NCBI GenBank assembly: GCA_020746995.1
Contig: JAGPXD010000003.1
Span: 62,001-126,000 of the forward strand
DNA: 64,000 nt
Reading direction: 5' to 3'
DNA from: Plectosphaerella cucumerina
Lineage: Eukaryota > Ascomycota > Sordariomycetes > Glomerellales > Plectosphaerellaceae
A program made the translations under genes and the position numbers. Under the pieces are notes generated by a model. The model did no database searches. It was not told the DNA's origin and worked only from the letters and a program-made list of their open reading frames with translations. Of the stretch, positions 1-9,482 are shown piece after piece; within the stretch, counting starts at the first letter, position 1, and each line of letters begins with the position of its first letter.

Positions 1-734
1 GCAGCATGCTTCTGGAGATTCCCCTGCTGGCGCAGACCGGCTCTTCGCCCGACATCAAGAAGCGCAACATCAGCAAGACTTACCGTCGCATGCTCGAGTA
101 CCACGAGCGCCAGATCTTCACTGGCCCTCCCGAGAACACTCGGGACCACGTCATGCAGGCCTCCAAGGCTCTTGCCGCCGGTGACTGGAAGAAGTCGATC
201 CACTTCATTCACAGCATCAAGATCTGGGAGCTCATGCCGAGTGCCGAGGATATCAAGTCGATGCTGTCCAAGCAGATCCAGGAAGAGGGCCTGAGGACAT
301 ACCTTTTCACATACGCTCCCTTCTACGACACCCTCGCTGTGGAGACGCTGAGCGATATGTTCGAGCTCGAGGCTGCCAAGGTGCTGGCGGTCATCAGCAA
401 GATGATCAGCCACGAGGAGCTCGCAGCTTCGCTGGACCAGGTCACATCCACAGTCATCTTCCGCAAGGGCGTCGAGCTCAGCCGCCTTCAGAGTCTCGCA
501 CTTGCCATGTCCGACAGGGCCAGCCAGCTCATCGAGACAAACGAGAGGACGCTGGAGACACGCACGCAAGGCTCGTCCAATGCCTTTGAGAGGCAAGGCG
601 GTCGCGGCGGACGTGGCGGTGGTCGCGGTGGCAACCGGGGTAGGGGCGGTGCCAGGGCGGGCGGCAACACGCAACGACAGGCAGGCGGCACACAGTTCAC
701 CGGTGGCGCGCTGGGCGCTGCGGTGAGGGGTTGA
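1..734 (+). CDS. nip1: Translation initiation factor eIF3 subunit c, C-terminal part (5' truncated)
   Basis: The reading frame is open from the left edge; the first ATG at 6 is internal, so only the C-terminal ~243 residues are present. eIF3c is a core scaffold subunit of the eIF3 complex on the 40S ribosome. The visible part has the family pattern: [10 protein letters not shown], then helices leading to the PCI/winged-helix region ([19 protein letters not shown], then [16 protein letters not shown]), and a glycine/arginine-rich tail from about residue 198 (GGRGGRGGG) ending at the stop at 732-734. The RGG tail suits RNA binding and arginine methylation. Identification rests on recognising the PCI segment. 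Confidence 0.93.
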   Translation, partial: SMLLEIPLLAQTGSSPDIKKRNISKTYRRMLEYHERQIFTGPPENTRDHVMQASKALAAGDWKKSIHFIHSIKIWELMPSAEDIKSMLSKQIQEEGLRTYLFTYAPFYDTLAVETLSDMFELEAAKVLAVISKMISHEELAASLDQVTSTVIFRKGVELSRLQSLALAMSDRASQLIETNERTLETRTQGSSNAFERQGGRGGRGGGRGGNRGRGGARAGGNTQRQAGGTQFTGGALGAAVRG

Positions 735-1391
735 TGGGGGACAGTGATCGTCGGTCGGCGTCTGTTTTGTCGTTTTCTCATGCGTTACTGCATCAGGGTC
801 ATGTCGCTCGGTCAAAAAGCATCGGGCGCGCTGAGGGACAGGGGACAGGATGAAGGTCCCTTCATGTCAGGTATCTCAGGTAGCTTCTCGGAATGGAAGC
901 TTATAGAATGCACGCCTGGCTAATAGCATGTATGAATATACGATGGCGAGGCGTTTCTACCGCGCGGCAAATGATCAAGACGGAAGTTTCTGCTCCTGCA
1001 CTGCAAAGCCAAGTTATCTGCTCCATTTCCGCCGAGGCGCCCAGCAGCCAACTTGGAAGCCAGGGCTCTGCCGCGCGGTGCGAGTTGCCGCGCGGTGTAC
1101 TTTCATGGGTGGGTGGGGTGGGTGTTAAGCCAATCGGAGACTTAGCATTACTCGCCCAAACTGAGAACCACATCCTTCCAGTCTGCTCCCGCCACATCTC
1201 ATCCAGATGCTCCTGACTGGACCTAGGTAGTCCCGTGAAGAAGATCGAATCTAAAAGAAGTCCGGGGGGCGCATCCTAATTTACAGCTATTGACTTTTCC
1301 TCATGTTGCTAAAATAGCTGTACATTCTGCCACAGGCATCCCCAGAGACGTATCTTCGAGTAGCCGTGGCTTTCGCACATTCTGAACACCC
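735..1391. other. Intergenic region, eIF3c 3' side to hemerythrin gene
   Basis: No supported gene. It holds the eIF3c 3' UTR and the promoter/leader of the next gene. A perfect 8-bp palindrome ACCTAGGT lies at 1221-1228; the same motif recurs elsewhere in the window. The short open frames here lack coding character. Confidence 0.5.
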
Positions 1392-2252
1392 ATGCCATTT
1401 GTGGGACGAGCGATCAACACCGTCGGGTTTTCAATCAAGAACATCAGTATTCGCCACGATTTCCTCAGTTCCTGCGCGCAACTCACAGCCGGGGCATCAC
1501 AGAGCATCGTCCGACTATCTGGTCGCGGAATTCGAAGATCGTCCTATCATTCACGATATCATCCTCCGTTCGCTGGAGTGACCACCAAACTCATGGACAA
1601 ATCACAAGATCATTCAACAGGTGACAGCAATTCGCGACCTGCCGGCCAGCTCGAACCCATGAACTCGGAGGTACCTGACGACGTGACCGCGAAGCCAGAG
1701 CTTCCACCTCTCACCGATCATGAGTTCAAAACGTACAACCGAATGGCCGTAAAGATGAATTACTTTGTAGGAGCCCTTTCGCATAAGGTTGAAACACAAT
1801 GTCTGACTTCCATCTCGCAGCATGAACATTTTCGGCGAACATGGAACATGCTCCACGGGGCAGCGTCAAACAACAAACGACCCCATGGCATGTCTTTACG
1901 GCAGTACATTGATGAAGGTCTTCAATTTACTCAGCAACTGGCGGCACATCACAACATTGAGGAGACGTACTTCTTCCCGATGTTGGCGCGACGCATGCCC
2001 GAATTCCGAGGCGGTCGGGCAGAACTGCTCCGGCAGCACAAGGACATTCATCGTGGCATGGACGCGCTCGAAGACTACTTAAAGAAGTGCCAGTCGCGTG
2101 AGCTCGACTTCGAGATGTCTGTGATGAAGGAAAAGCTTGACAGCTGGGGAGGTGTGCTGTGGAAGCATCTCGATCAGGAAGTTGAGACGCTTGGAGCCGA
2201 AAATATGCGACGATACTGGACCGTAGAGGAGATCCGATCTATGCCTATCTGA
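1392..2252 (+). CDS. Hemerythrin-like (HHE cation-binding) domain protein
   Basis: A 286-residue intronless gene. From about residue 140 it shows a four-helix HHE metal site: QHEHF near 140, AHHNIEETYFFP near 180, LRQHKDIHRG near 215 and WKHLDQE near 258. These are the His/Glu/Asp ligands typical of a di-iron site. The first ~67 residues, up to the second in-frame ATG at 1593, are rich in Arg, Ser and hydrophobics with almost no acids, as in a mitochondrial presequence. That is why the start at 1392 is preferred, though 1593 (MDKSQDHS) is possible. The domain suggests binding or sensing of oxygen or iron; the substrate is unknown. Confidence 0.82.
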   Translation: MPFVGRAINTVGFSIKNISIRHDFLSSCAQLTAGASQSIVRLSGRGIRRSSYHSRYHPPFAGVTTKLMDKSQDHSTGDSNSRPAGQLEPMNSEVPDDVTAKPELPPLTDHEFKTYNRMAVKMNYFVGALSHKVETQCLTSISQHEHFRRTWNMLHGAASNNKRPHGMSLRQYIDEGLQFTQQLAAHHNIEETYFFPMLARRMPEFRGGRAELLRQHKDIHRGMDALEDYLKKCQSRELDFEMSVMKEKLDSWGGVLWKHLDQEVETLGAENMRRYWTVEEIRSMPI

Positions 2253-2383
2253 ATAGATCTTCATTTTCTAGCCTCGGGAGGCAATCAGTTTGTAGTACAC
2301 CCTGGTTAGGTGACAGCTGTTCCACATGTTACAGCTGTGACAAATCAGCCTATATCAAACCTATTTTGCGCAAATTCTTCCCA

Positions 2384-2465
2384 TCCGGAATGGTGTAACG
2401 GTTAACATTTGTCGCTTTCATACGATGGCGCCGACAGGCTCGGGGTTCGATTCCCCGTTTCGGAA
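2384..2465 (+). tRNA. tRNA-Glu (UUC) with a 10-nt intron
   Basis: The acceptor stem TCCGGAA (2384-2390) pairs with TTTCGGA (2458-2464) with one G-U; discriminator A is at 2465. The D-stem is GTGT/ACAT. The anticodon stem TGTCG/CGACA encloses CTTTCA, a 10-nt intron at 2421-2430 after position 37, then C38. Removing the intron gives the standard loop CTTTCAC with anticodon TTC. The T-arm is CGGGG-TTCGATT-CCCCG and contains the B box. The mature length is 72 nt including the discriminator. Confidence 0.9.
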
Positions 2466-2468
2466 TCC

Positions 2469-2555
2469 GCTCGGATCGTCTAGTTGGTTAGGATGATGCA
2501 TTGTGGTCGCTACTACAATACTGCATTGACGGCAGTTCGAATCCGCCTCCGAGCA
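2469..2555 (+). tRNA. tRNA-His (GUG) with a 14-nt intron
   Basis: The acceptor GCTCGGA (2469-2475) pairs perfectly with TCCGAGC (2548-2554); discriminator A is at 2555. The D-stem is GTCT/GGAT. The anticodon stem ATGCA (2496-2500) pairs perfectly with TGCAT (2522-2526). The loop TTGTGG+C is interrupted by a 14-nt intron at 2507-2520, giving anticodon GTG. The T-arm GGCAG-TTCGAAT-CCGCC has one A-C mismatch. It starts only 3 nt after the tRNA-Glu gene. Confidence 0.88.
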
Positions 2556-2558
2556 ATC

Positions 2559-2563
2559 TTTTT
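2559..2563 (+). terminator. RNA polymerase III terminator (T5)
   Basis: A run of five T residues lies 3 nt after the tRNA-His discriminator. No T-run lies between the two tRNAs, so one Pol III transcript probably covers both. Confidence 0.7.
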
Positions 2564-2833
2564 GTCGCTTCGCAGGAGGTGTTTTCTTTTTAATCCTTGA
2601 TGAGGCGTGAGGAGGGCCTGGTAGCCGTAACTCCCTAGGTACTGGCTAAATAGATTACCGGAAGACATTGTCCGCTGTGAGATGATTAAACCTGACACTT
2701 CACACTCCACCGAATCAATCTCGTAAGGCGGTATCTATTCCCCTAACCTTGAGCCTACGTGTGTCATGAATGAAGACAGCCATGAATTTGTTGCTGTATT
2801 CCTTCTCAACTGTAGTGACTACATTTGTACGGT

Positions 2834-3811
2834 TCATGCTGTATCCTGCCATAGCTGCCGGATGCCGATGATGCCGGGCACTGTGCCCAGGGCGGATATT
2901 GCCGTGTCGCTCAGATAGCCGTTGAAGCTCCAGTGAACTGTCAGAGGCGCCCACGCCAGGTTTCTGACCAATGTGCGTCGCCATGTTTGCTTCCATGCCT
3001 TGTGTTCGGCACTTTGCAGGTCTTCGCCCCTCTTGCGATGATGCTCAACAACGAGGCGTCCCAGCTCCAGCCCGACGAAGACCATCCAACTGCGCACACT
3101 CCATCGTGCTGCTTTGCCTTGCTGCGCAGGACTCAGACCAAAGACGCCTTTGGACGAGAGGAAGTACGCGTTTTCGAGGACCTGGAAAAGCGCAATGGAC
3201 GTGAACTGTGCCAGCGCAATCGTTCTGTCAAGTTTCTCAGCCGCAGTGTCTTCGGCAGTAGTGGCATCATCCTTTTCAGCAGTCTTGCTGCGTGATGATG
3301 GTTGGAAAAGGAGTCCCTTGCCCCAAAGGTACACGCCTAGCAAGGCCCACGATCGGAGGAAGGTCCGACTTTCGCTCAGCAGCGCAGACAATGCACGCAG
3401 GCGTGTTGCCAATTTGATAGCAATCGCAGCGAGGGGGGCGGCGCGCGGGGCAGATGCGAGGAGGAAGGTCGTGTTTGGAGGTAGAGAGAATGCCAGAGCG
3501 ATCAGCTTGTGGACAGAGCTCTCAATCGCAGAGCGGCTGGCTGCGTCCAGAATATTGGCTGACAGTCGGGCGGTGTATCCTACGAGGAGCAAGACGGTGT
3601 CGATTCCGGACGGTGTCTGCATGCAACGGTGCAAATGTGTGATGAAGGCATCGATATTGCCTGGCACGGCGGCGAGGAGCAGGCTGATGGGAACGCTGGG
3701 CGGTTGAGACGACTTTGGAGCAGGCGCAGCGTCCGGCGCCGCACTTGAGGTTGAGGCCACCGGAAGAGACTCGGCAGTCGGGAGAGCCGAGATGGCAGGC
3801 TCGTCTCCCAT
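2834..3811 (-). CDS. Peroxisomal membrane protein of the PEX11 family
   Basis: A 325-residue protein from the ATG at 3811; the frame is open further upstream but without an ATG. After a Pro/Ala-rich N terminus comes the PEX11 fold: VPGNIDAFITHLHRCMQTP near residue 48, DTVLLLVGYTARL, an arginine-rich RTFLRSWALLGVYLW segment, FTSIALFQVLENAYFLSSKG near 210, and a C-terminal hydrophobic stretch (LTVHWSFNGYLSDTAISALGTVPGIIG). PEX11 proteins sit in the peroxisome membrane and promote its elongation and division. The overall form is closer to the fungal PEX11C-type paralogues than to yeast Pex11p, but the exact paralogue is not certain. No intron is evident. It is transcribed away from the zinc-knuckle gene across a 757-bp shared promoter region. 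Confidence 0.82.
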   Translation of the reverse strand: MGDEPAISALPTAESLPVASTSSAAPDAAPAPKSSQPPSVPISLLLAAVPGNIDAFITHLHRCMQTPSGIDTVLLLVGYTARLSANILDAASRSAIESSVHKLIALAFSLPPNTTFLLASAPRAAPLAAIAIKLATRLRALSALLSESRTFLRSWALLGVYLWGKGLLFQPSSRSKTAEKDDATTAEDTAAEKLDRTIALAQFTSIALFQVLENAYFLSSKGVFGLSPAQQGKAARWSVRSWMVFVGLELGRLVVEHHRKRGEDLQSAEHKAWKQTWRRTLVRNLAWAPLTVHWSFNGYLSDTAISALGTVPGIIGIRQLWQDTA

Positions 3812-4568
3812 GGCGACGAAGTATTGTCGAGAATGGGTATAGGTATATCGTATGGTCGAGAAGGACGGCGCCTTCTTCGTGTCGGATGCCTCTTGTCGGC
3901 AATGTATCGAGCATAGGTTGACGGTGGTTACTGGAACTTGTATCACGTTGAGCCAGTCAATTTGTGAGTCGCTCGGTTCAGGAATCACCCCGAGGAGTTA
4001 AGGTGAAATCGATCGAGGAAGCTGGATGTAGTGATTTGTTTTGAGGGTAGCAGTTGTGCACCTCTTTGCCTCTTGTCGGTATCAAGTGGTTGGAGCCGCG
4101 GATGGAGTTGGGCAGGTCGGCTCGGCCCCATCTATCCTTCACCGGACCGACTTGCACCTCGGCATCTTTGGCTGTCCCGTCTGGACGGGAGTCGACTGGA
4201 TTAGGTAACAACCGCCGGCCCTCACCGAGTGACACGTGATGAGCTCGCGTGCCGCGTCCGAGTCGCGTCTCCCCTCCAAATTGATAGTGCACGGACACGA
4301 ACTCCCCCGAAAACACACGATATTGGTGTAGACAGTAGACCTCGTCAAATGTCGACGACGATGGGTCTCGTGGATGTCCAGGGGGGAGACACCTGTTGCT
4401 CCACACCTTACCTCGCTAATTTCTCGACGCGAAAATGATACTCATGGGGCTGGGCGACGCGTCTTTTGACAAGATGAAAGACAATCTACCTACAGCACCA
4501 GACAAGCCAAACTCTCAATCCACAACACAAAGCAAAGCCAGAGCTCGGCAACGTTGCTCGCGAACGAC
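3812..4568. other. Divergent promoter region, PEX11-like / zinc-knuckle gene
   Basis: No gene supported. It contains the 5' leaders of both divergent genes. No clear TATA box is visible; open frames here lack coding character. Confidence 0.45.
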
Positions 4569-6692
4569 ATGCCGCCCCTCGGTCCAGCGCAACTAGCAAC
4601 ACCTCGCGCCCCTCGAAATGGCCCCGTCGATCCTGATGCGGATCTATACATCTGGGACCACTGTAGCTGGAGCGAAGTTGTCATTGCCACTCAGGGGACA
4701 CTCCTAGAACCTGAGGCGAGAATACGTCTTTGCACGCCACCACGCTCACCAGAGCCAGAAGCAGCCGACACCACGGATGGAATCGCCAAGACAGCGACCA
4801 CCCGGCTTCTAGACGCCCAACGAACGGAGACTCTTCTCAATGGCTTCCCCAAATCCAACCAGACTTTGGTCCCAGAGGTTCCAGAGACTCTGAGCCGACG
4901 GGCTTCATTGCCCAGAAGCCAGAGTCGCGAGCCTCGTGGAAAGGGGCTTGACCTACAAGCGGATGGGATCGAGACTCCAAGCAACCGCCTGGCGACAAGA
5001 CACGATCAGAGCACCCCAGCGGCTCTGAAGAGGCCAAGAGCGCATGAGCCTGAATTGCCGGCAGAGTTGGCCAAGTCGCCCGTGCCAACCACCCAGGTCT
5101 CACACTCAGCGAAGAAGATCAAACAGAACAGTGTATGTTTTCCACGGTTGTCGCCTCTCTTTTCCATGCTTCTGCAGTCCCGAGATAGACTCCTGCTCCC
5201 GAGTCGCGTGGATCTCCCGAAGCATCTCGGAAGAAACATCCGCTGACTGAGTTTCTTGAAGGCCTTGCAGGCAACAAGCACATTTCAACCACATAAGACT
5301 CCGCTACAGGTTATGGTGGCCTCGCAGAGAAGTTCTCTGGATGCCGGCCCTCCACAGACCAGCCTTCCACAGACCAGCCTTCCACAGACCAGCCTTCCAC
5401 AGACCAGCCTTCCACAGACCAGCCTTCCACAGACCAGCCTTCCACAGACCAGCCTTCCACAGACCAGCCTTCCACAGACCGAAACCCGGCCACCGATCCG
5501 ATCGGCTTCACAGATCAAGGCCCCGCAGTCGAAGGCCCCGCAGTCGAAGGCCACGCAGTCTAAGATCTCTCAGAGCAAGACCTCTCGAGGTGACCCATCG
5601 CAGATAAAGGCCCCGCAGAACCTACCATCGATCACCAAGGCCTTGCAGCTTGAGAATTACCAGAATAATTTGTTGCGGTCTGCCCCTAGGCAGACCAAGG
5701 CCCAGCAGACCAAGACCCAGGAGAGCATGCCTTTGCCGATCAGCGCTGCGAAGACCGACAGACGCTTGGATCATGAGTATCTCAGCAGGATGAACACGGC
5801 ACGCTGGATTCAGGGACAAAAGGTCGAAGTAGGTTATGACGACGAGTCACAGCACATTTCATCAATCTTGCCACCAGATGAACTTGACCGACGACGCTAC
5901 AAAGAATCGGCGTATGTCATCTGCCCATTACGATTTCAGGACCGGCTTCCTTGGAAATGGCGGGAGCTCTACCTCCAGCAGAAGGCCCCGCATCACGCGC
6001 CGATATCACCACAGGCTGTTATGGAGGCATTAAAAAAAGCTGCGACGGGCGCCCATACCGGGGTGGTAGTAATCAACACTCCTGATGTTGGATGCTACGA
6101 GTGGCAGATCCGATTTGAGTCGGAACGGATGGCAAATCATTGGATCGGCAAGCTAATTCGTCTCGGCCCGGGCATGGACCTGAGGCTCGAGCCTTTCAGT
6201 CTGCACTATGTTGCTAGGGTCGGACCGTTGATCAATGGCCGAAATCTCGACAGAGTGGTGGATGCCGTGTCTCGCAGCCCCGACATCAAGGGCGCGAAGT
6301 TCTGGCTTGGTGTTCCTGGGCATCAAGATACCATATTTGACAGGGCCTTGTTGGTATTCAGGACTCCCCCGCGACTCCCCCAGTTCAAGACAGTGGTCCG
6401 TGGGCTTGGAGAACACCCTGATGGGTACGAGGTGATCTTTCATCAGATCATGCGCGACAACCAGCTGTGCGAGTGCTGCGATGAGCAAGGCCATAATGCC
6501 AGGTTCTGCCAGAAGGTCAGGCCCGTGCATGTTGACCAGGGCGGTCACTTGCTTCTGATGGACAGGCCTTGGTTGGTACCAGACGGGAAAGATGTGATAC
6601 CTTTTGGACGACTGGATTCCGATGGGCAGCCACAGTATCTTATTCCCGTTGCTCGATTGCCCCCTTGGCGCAATCATACCAAGGATTTTTGA
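4569..6692 (+). CDS. Zinc-knuckle protein with internal PQTS/PQSK repeats (unknown function)
   Basis: Two exons: 4569-5132 and 5271-6692, about 661 residues. The 138-nt intron has GTATGT at 5133, branch CTGAC at 5243-5247 and TTGCAG at 5270; both sides join in phase 0. The N-terminal half is low-complexity. It contains nine 5-residue PQTS-type units followed by about four PQSK-like units. The C-terminal half, from about residue 355, is globular (YVICPLRFQDRLPWKWRELY) and ends with one CCHC zinc knuckle, C-x2-C-x4-H-x4-C (CECCDEQGHNARFC), near residue 588. This order, a globular RNA-binding-like domain then a knuckle, resembles Gag or LINE ORF1 proteins. No reverse transcriptase lies nearby. 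A cellular nucleic-acid-binding protein or a domesticated element are both possible. Confidence 0.7.
5349..5483 (+). repeat. Minisatellite, nine 15-bp units inside the zinc-knuckle gene
   Basis: Unit CTTCCACAGACCAGC (Leu-Pro-Gln-Thr-Ser) is repeated nine times in frame; the seven central units are identical, the first begins Pro-Pro and the last ends Thr-Glu. The 15-bp period keeps all three forward frames open. A degenerate 15-bp PQSK series follows at about 5520-5580. Confidence 0.95.
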
Positions 6693-7198
6693 TATGGCAT
6701 CAGGTTTGACATGCTCAATAGGTAGCTCTGAGGTAGTTACTCACCTTCACACTCATTTGATAGTACTTTGTCTCTGGTTTCACTTTGAATTTGCGGCCGT
6801 TCACACCTTTTATCCTCCTTGGACTCCCATACGCCTGATCCCACACCTTCCAACCCACAGACTACATGCCTAGGCATATTTGTAGCTGCCCGTACAGTCT
6901 GCTAGGAGAACCTTCATTTTGGCGGGCTTGCCAGGCTGCGCAAAATTCTTGACACCTCCTGCACGTTCTTGAGCGCGGCCTCGGCACTTGACATCTCGAG
7001 AAACAGCCTTTGGCTCCTGAACGGGTCACATGTCGTCTGGTAATGATTGGTAAATCATGCACTGCAGCGATCTTGTATACCCGTACAAACTACTTGATGC
7101 CTTGACAATCTGACGAGCACTCTCGTCTCGAACAAGGACGGTGTGGACCAATCTGTTCATCATTTCCGCCGGCCTTCCATGCCTCATGTCTTGGTGGA
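6693..7198. other. Convergent 3' region between zinc-knuckle and HAM1-like genes
   Basis: No gene supported. It holds two converging 3' UTRs. A perfect 12-bp palindrome ATGCCTAGGCAT lies at 6866-6877. Confidence 0.45.
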
Positions 7199-9482
7199 CT
7201 ACACGGCTGTCGTGTAGGTGTCGAAAATATCATTCCTCCACCCCGAACGCTCGTATTCGTAGACACGCTCTTCGGCAGCTGCCGCCTCCTCGTTCCACAT
7301 TTTGACGAGGCTTCCTGGGGCATATACACCCTGGAAGACACCGCGACCAGGTTGGGCCACGCCCACTCTTGTGTACAGGTCCGGGTCCTCACGCGGCTTG
7401 AGTCTAGCCAAAACGGCCTTGACAAAGGTCCAGAGGTCGTCGGGGTTGGCGATGCGAGTGGCGCGCAGACGCTCTCTGGCGAACAGAAACTCGCGGTTCG
7501 CGAAGTGACATGCTTCGGCAATGGACGTCGCAATCTGTGTCTCGAGAGCCATGCGCACAATGGGGCGGATGAATGGCTTGAGTAGCCATGCGAGGAGGGA
7601 GAATTTACTCTTGGAAAGAGTATAATCCAGGTGATGAACTTTGACCTGGACTTGGCGAAGCGTCAAGACCTTTTCTAGACGTTCCTTTCCGATTTCCACG
7701 TCGATGGCGATGTCAATGCCGCGTTCGTCGAGATGGAAGCCCGCAATCCCAGCATCGGCAAGCCGAAGGATGCCCGAGTGAAGTCGTAGCCAGTATCCGA
7801 GCTCATCCGCAGCGATTGAAAGACCGGATATGGTGATTCTCATGACTGTCTTGACGCTCGATGTGGTGCGGACGTGCGCCTTGCGAATTTCGACGTCATT
7901 CCTGGTCGATATATTGAGCTTGAATGGCAGGAAGGATGAGTGGTTGACGGTGCGTCCTGGCTCGAGTATAAGGTTTTCCAGGAGCAAATCTATGCCGGGG
8001 GTGGACACCTCGAGTCTCGGGATGGGAATATACTGGATGGCTTGTATGGCCATGGGAAGGAAAACGTTGACCATGTCAGTGACGAGATCGTGGTTCGTGT
8101 ACTGATGGGCCGGAGACAGTGTTGTGAGCACCCTCTTGGTGGTCTGGAAGAGTTTTTTGACGTCAGCGTCATCGAGCGCCGCATGCATCGCCCTGTGTAG
8201 ACTGTCCAGGAAGGCATCGAGATCGTCCCGAACGGACGAGTCGTTGGTAAGTGCCCTAGACTTGGATCTCAACTGGGCGAAACGATCCTGGGCGTGTTCG
8301 AAGAAATCGGGGTCAGTGAGGAGATCTTGGATGAGATTTCCAATCTGGCGCACGAGATTGTCAAACTCGGGATCGCTTTTTCCATGGTCCAGAACGGCCT
8401 TGAACGTGCTTTCGACTGCCTCCCAGTCATCACGGCTGCCGAAGGAAGTCAAGAAGAGCCAGAAGTTGTGCAGGGCCTTGTCGGCTTCCGGATTCTTGTC
8501 AATGTCGTCCTCGGCCACTTGCATCGTGTCGGAGAGGGCGTGGGAGTAGACAAGGAGATACCGGCGTATCAGGAGGGAGATGGTCGAAACGGAGTCGGAG
8601 TAATCTGGCCTGTTCCGCAACTTGACGACAGCATTCTTGAGACGGTTCACAAGAGTTTCTTGCTCATCGCCCGTAAGGTGATCCTTCAAGCTGCTGCCAG
8701 CTTCCTCGACGACACGTGTGGCGCCAGTTGCGACAGCCTTGGACACTTCAGATACGCCCTCTTGGACGTCCTCCTTGGTCGGGGGGTATTTGTCGAGTCG
8801 CCGTTGGCGTGCTTGAGTGACTCCTGCTCCTCTGCCGAAGGTTCCACCTGCTTGGCAACCTCCTTGGACACGTCGGACACGGCGAAAGCTGTGTCGTGGA
8901 AGACTTGGCGGCCGATGGTTGTCAGATCGGCGAGGAAGATGCGGAAATCCGAGTTGGTCAGCAGCAGAGAGCCGACCGTCCGGATGCTCTCGTATGCTAG
9001 AGATTCATGTTAGCCTGGGAGATTGAGGTGGTTGTGAGGCTCAGTGACTGACCAGCTGCAGTGTCGGCCTTGGCCTTGGCTCGAGATGCCCTTTGACTGA
9101 TATCATACGCATCGATGGTGACACGCGATTTTGACAGGTACCAAATGAAGTCCTGTATCTGATCCTTGTCATTCTTGTGAATGAGAAGTTCGATGAACTG
9201 CTTCAGCCAGAGCCGGGTGTTAAGGACCAGAGCGCGACCCGAGTCGCTGAGGCCGGACGTTTCGGGGTTGAGGATGTCAGCTGAGAGCAACGTGCGGAGA
9301 TTGATGATGAGCTGCTCATTGGAAGGCATGTAGCCCTTGGAGAGAGCGCGTAGCATCTGATATGAGTGCAGCTTTTCATGCAGGCGGTTCTGGAGCGTGG
9401 TGTCGTCGTTGTAGCGGGGCAGCAAAGGTTCCGTCTCGCGATCCTCGCGCGACCTGCCGCGACCGAAACAAGAGGATAGCAT
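7199..9482 (-). CDS. HAM1-like protein with BPI/LBP-type lipid-binding fold
   Basis: Exon 1 is 9482-9053. Intron 1 is 9052-8997 (donor GTCAGT, branch GCTAAC, acceptor CTCTAG). The N-terminal part (LLPRYNDDTTLQNRLHEKLH, then LRTLLSADILNP) and the C-terminal part (LEVSTPGIDLLLENLILEPG, ISGLSIAADELGYW, LDERGIDIAIDVEI) match fungal HAM1-N/DUF5923-type proteins related to the BPI/LBP lipid-transfer superfamily. No signal peptide is seen. Between the two parts the frame changes near the six-C tract read from 8786-8781. Adding one base there gives about 742 residues. Alternatively, an intron at 8755-8694 (GTATCT...CAG, 62 nt) restores the frame and gives 721 residues. Role is inferred: lipid binding at membranes. 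Confidence 0.72.

Noticed and set aside
488..781. Proline-rich minus-strand frame over the eIF3c tail
   Set aside because: It is the antisense of the RGG-encoding sequence.
3812..3988. Upstream extension of the PEX11-like frame
   Set aside because: It would need a GTG start; the first ATG in frame is at 3811 and the added residues show no PEX11 features.
5349..5483. LPQTS units as sortase signals
   Set aside because: Sortase sorting motifs are bacterial; here they are an in-frame fungal minisatellite without membrane anchor.
5285..5607. Three extra repeat-containing frames (plus and minus) over the minisatellite
   Set aside because: A 15-bp period free of stops opens several frames at once; only the frame joined through the intron continues into a zinc-knuckle domain.
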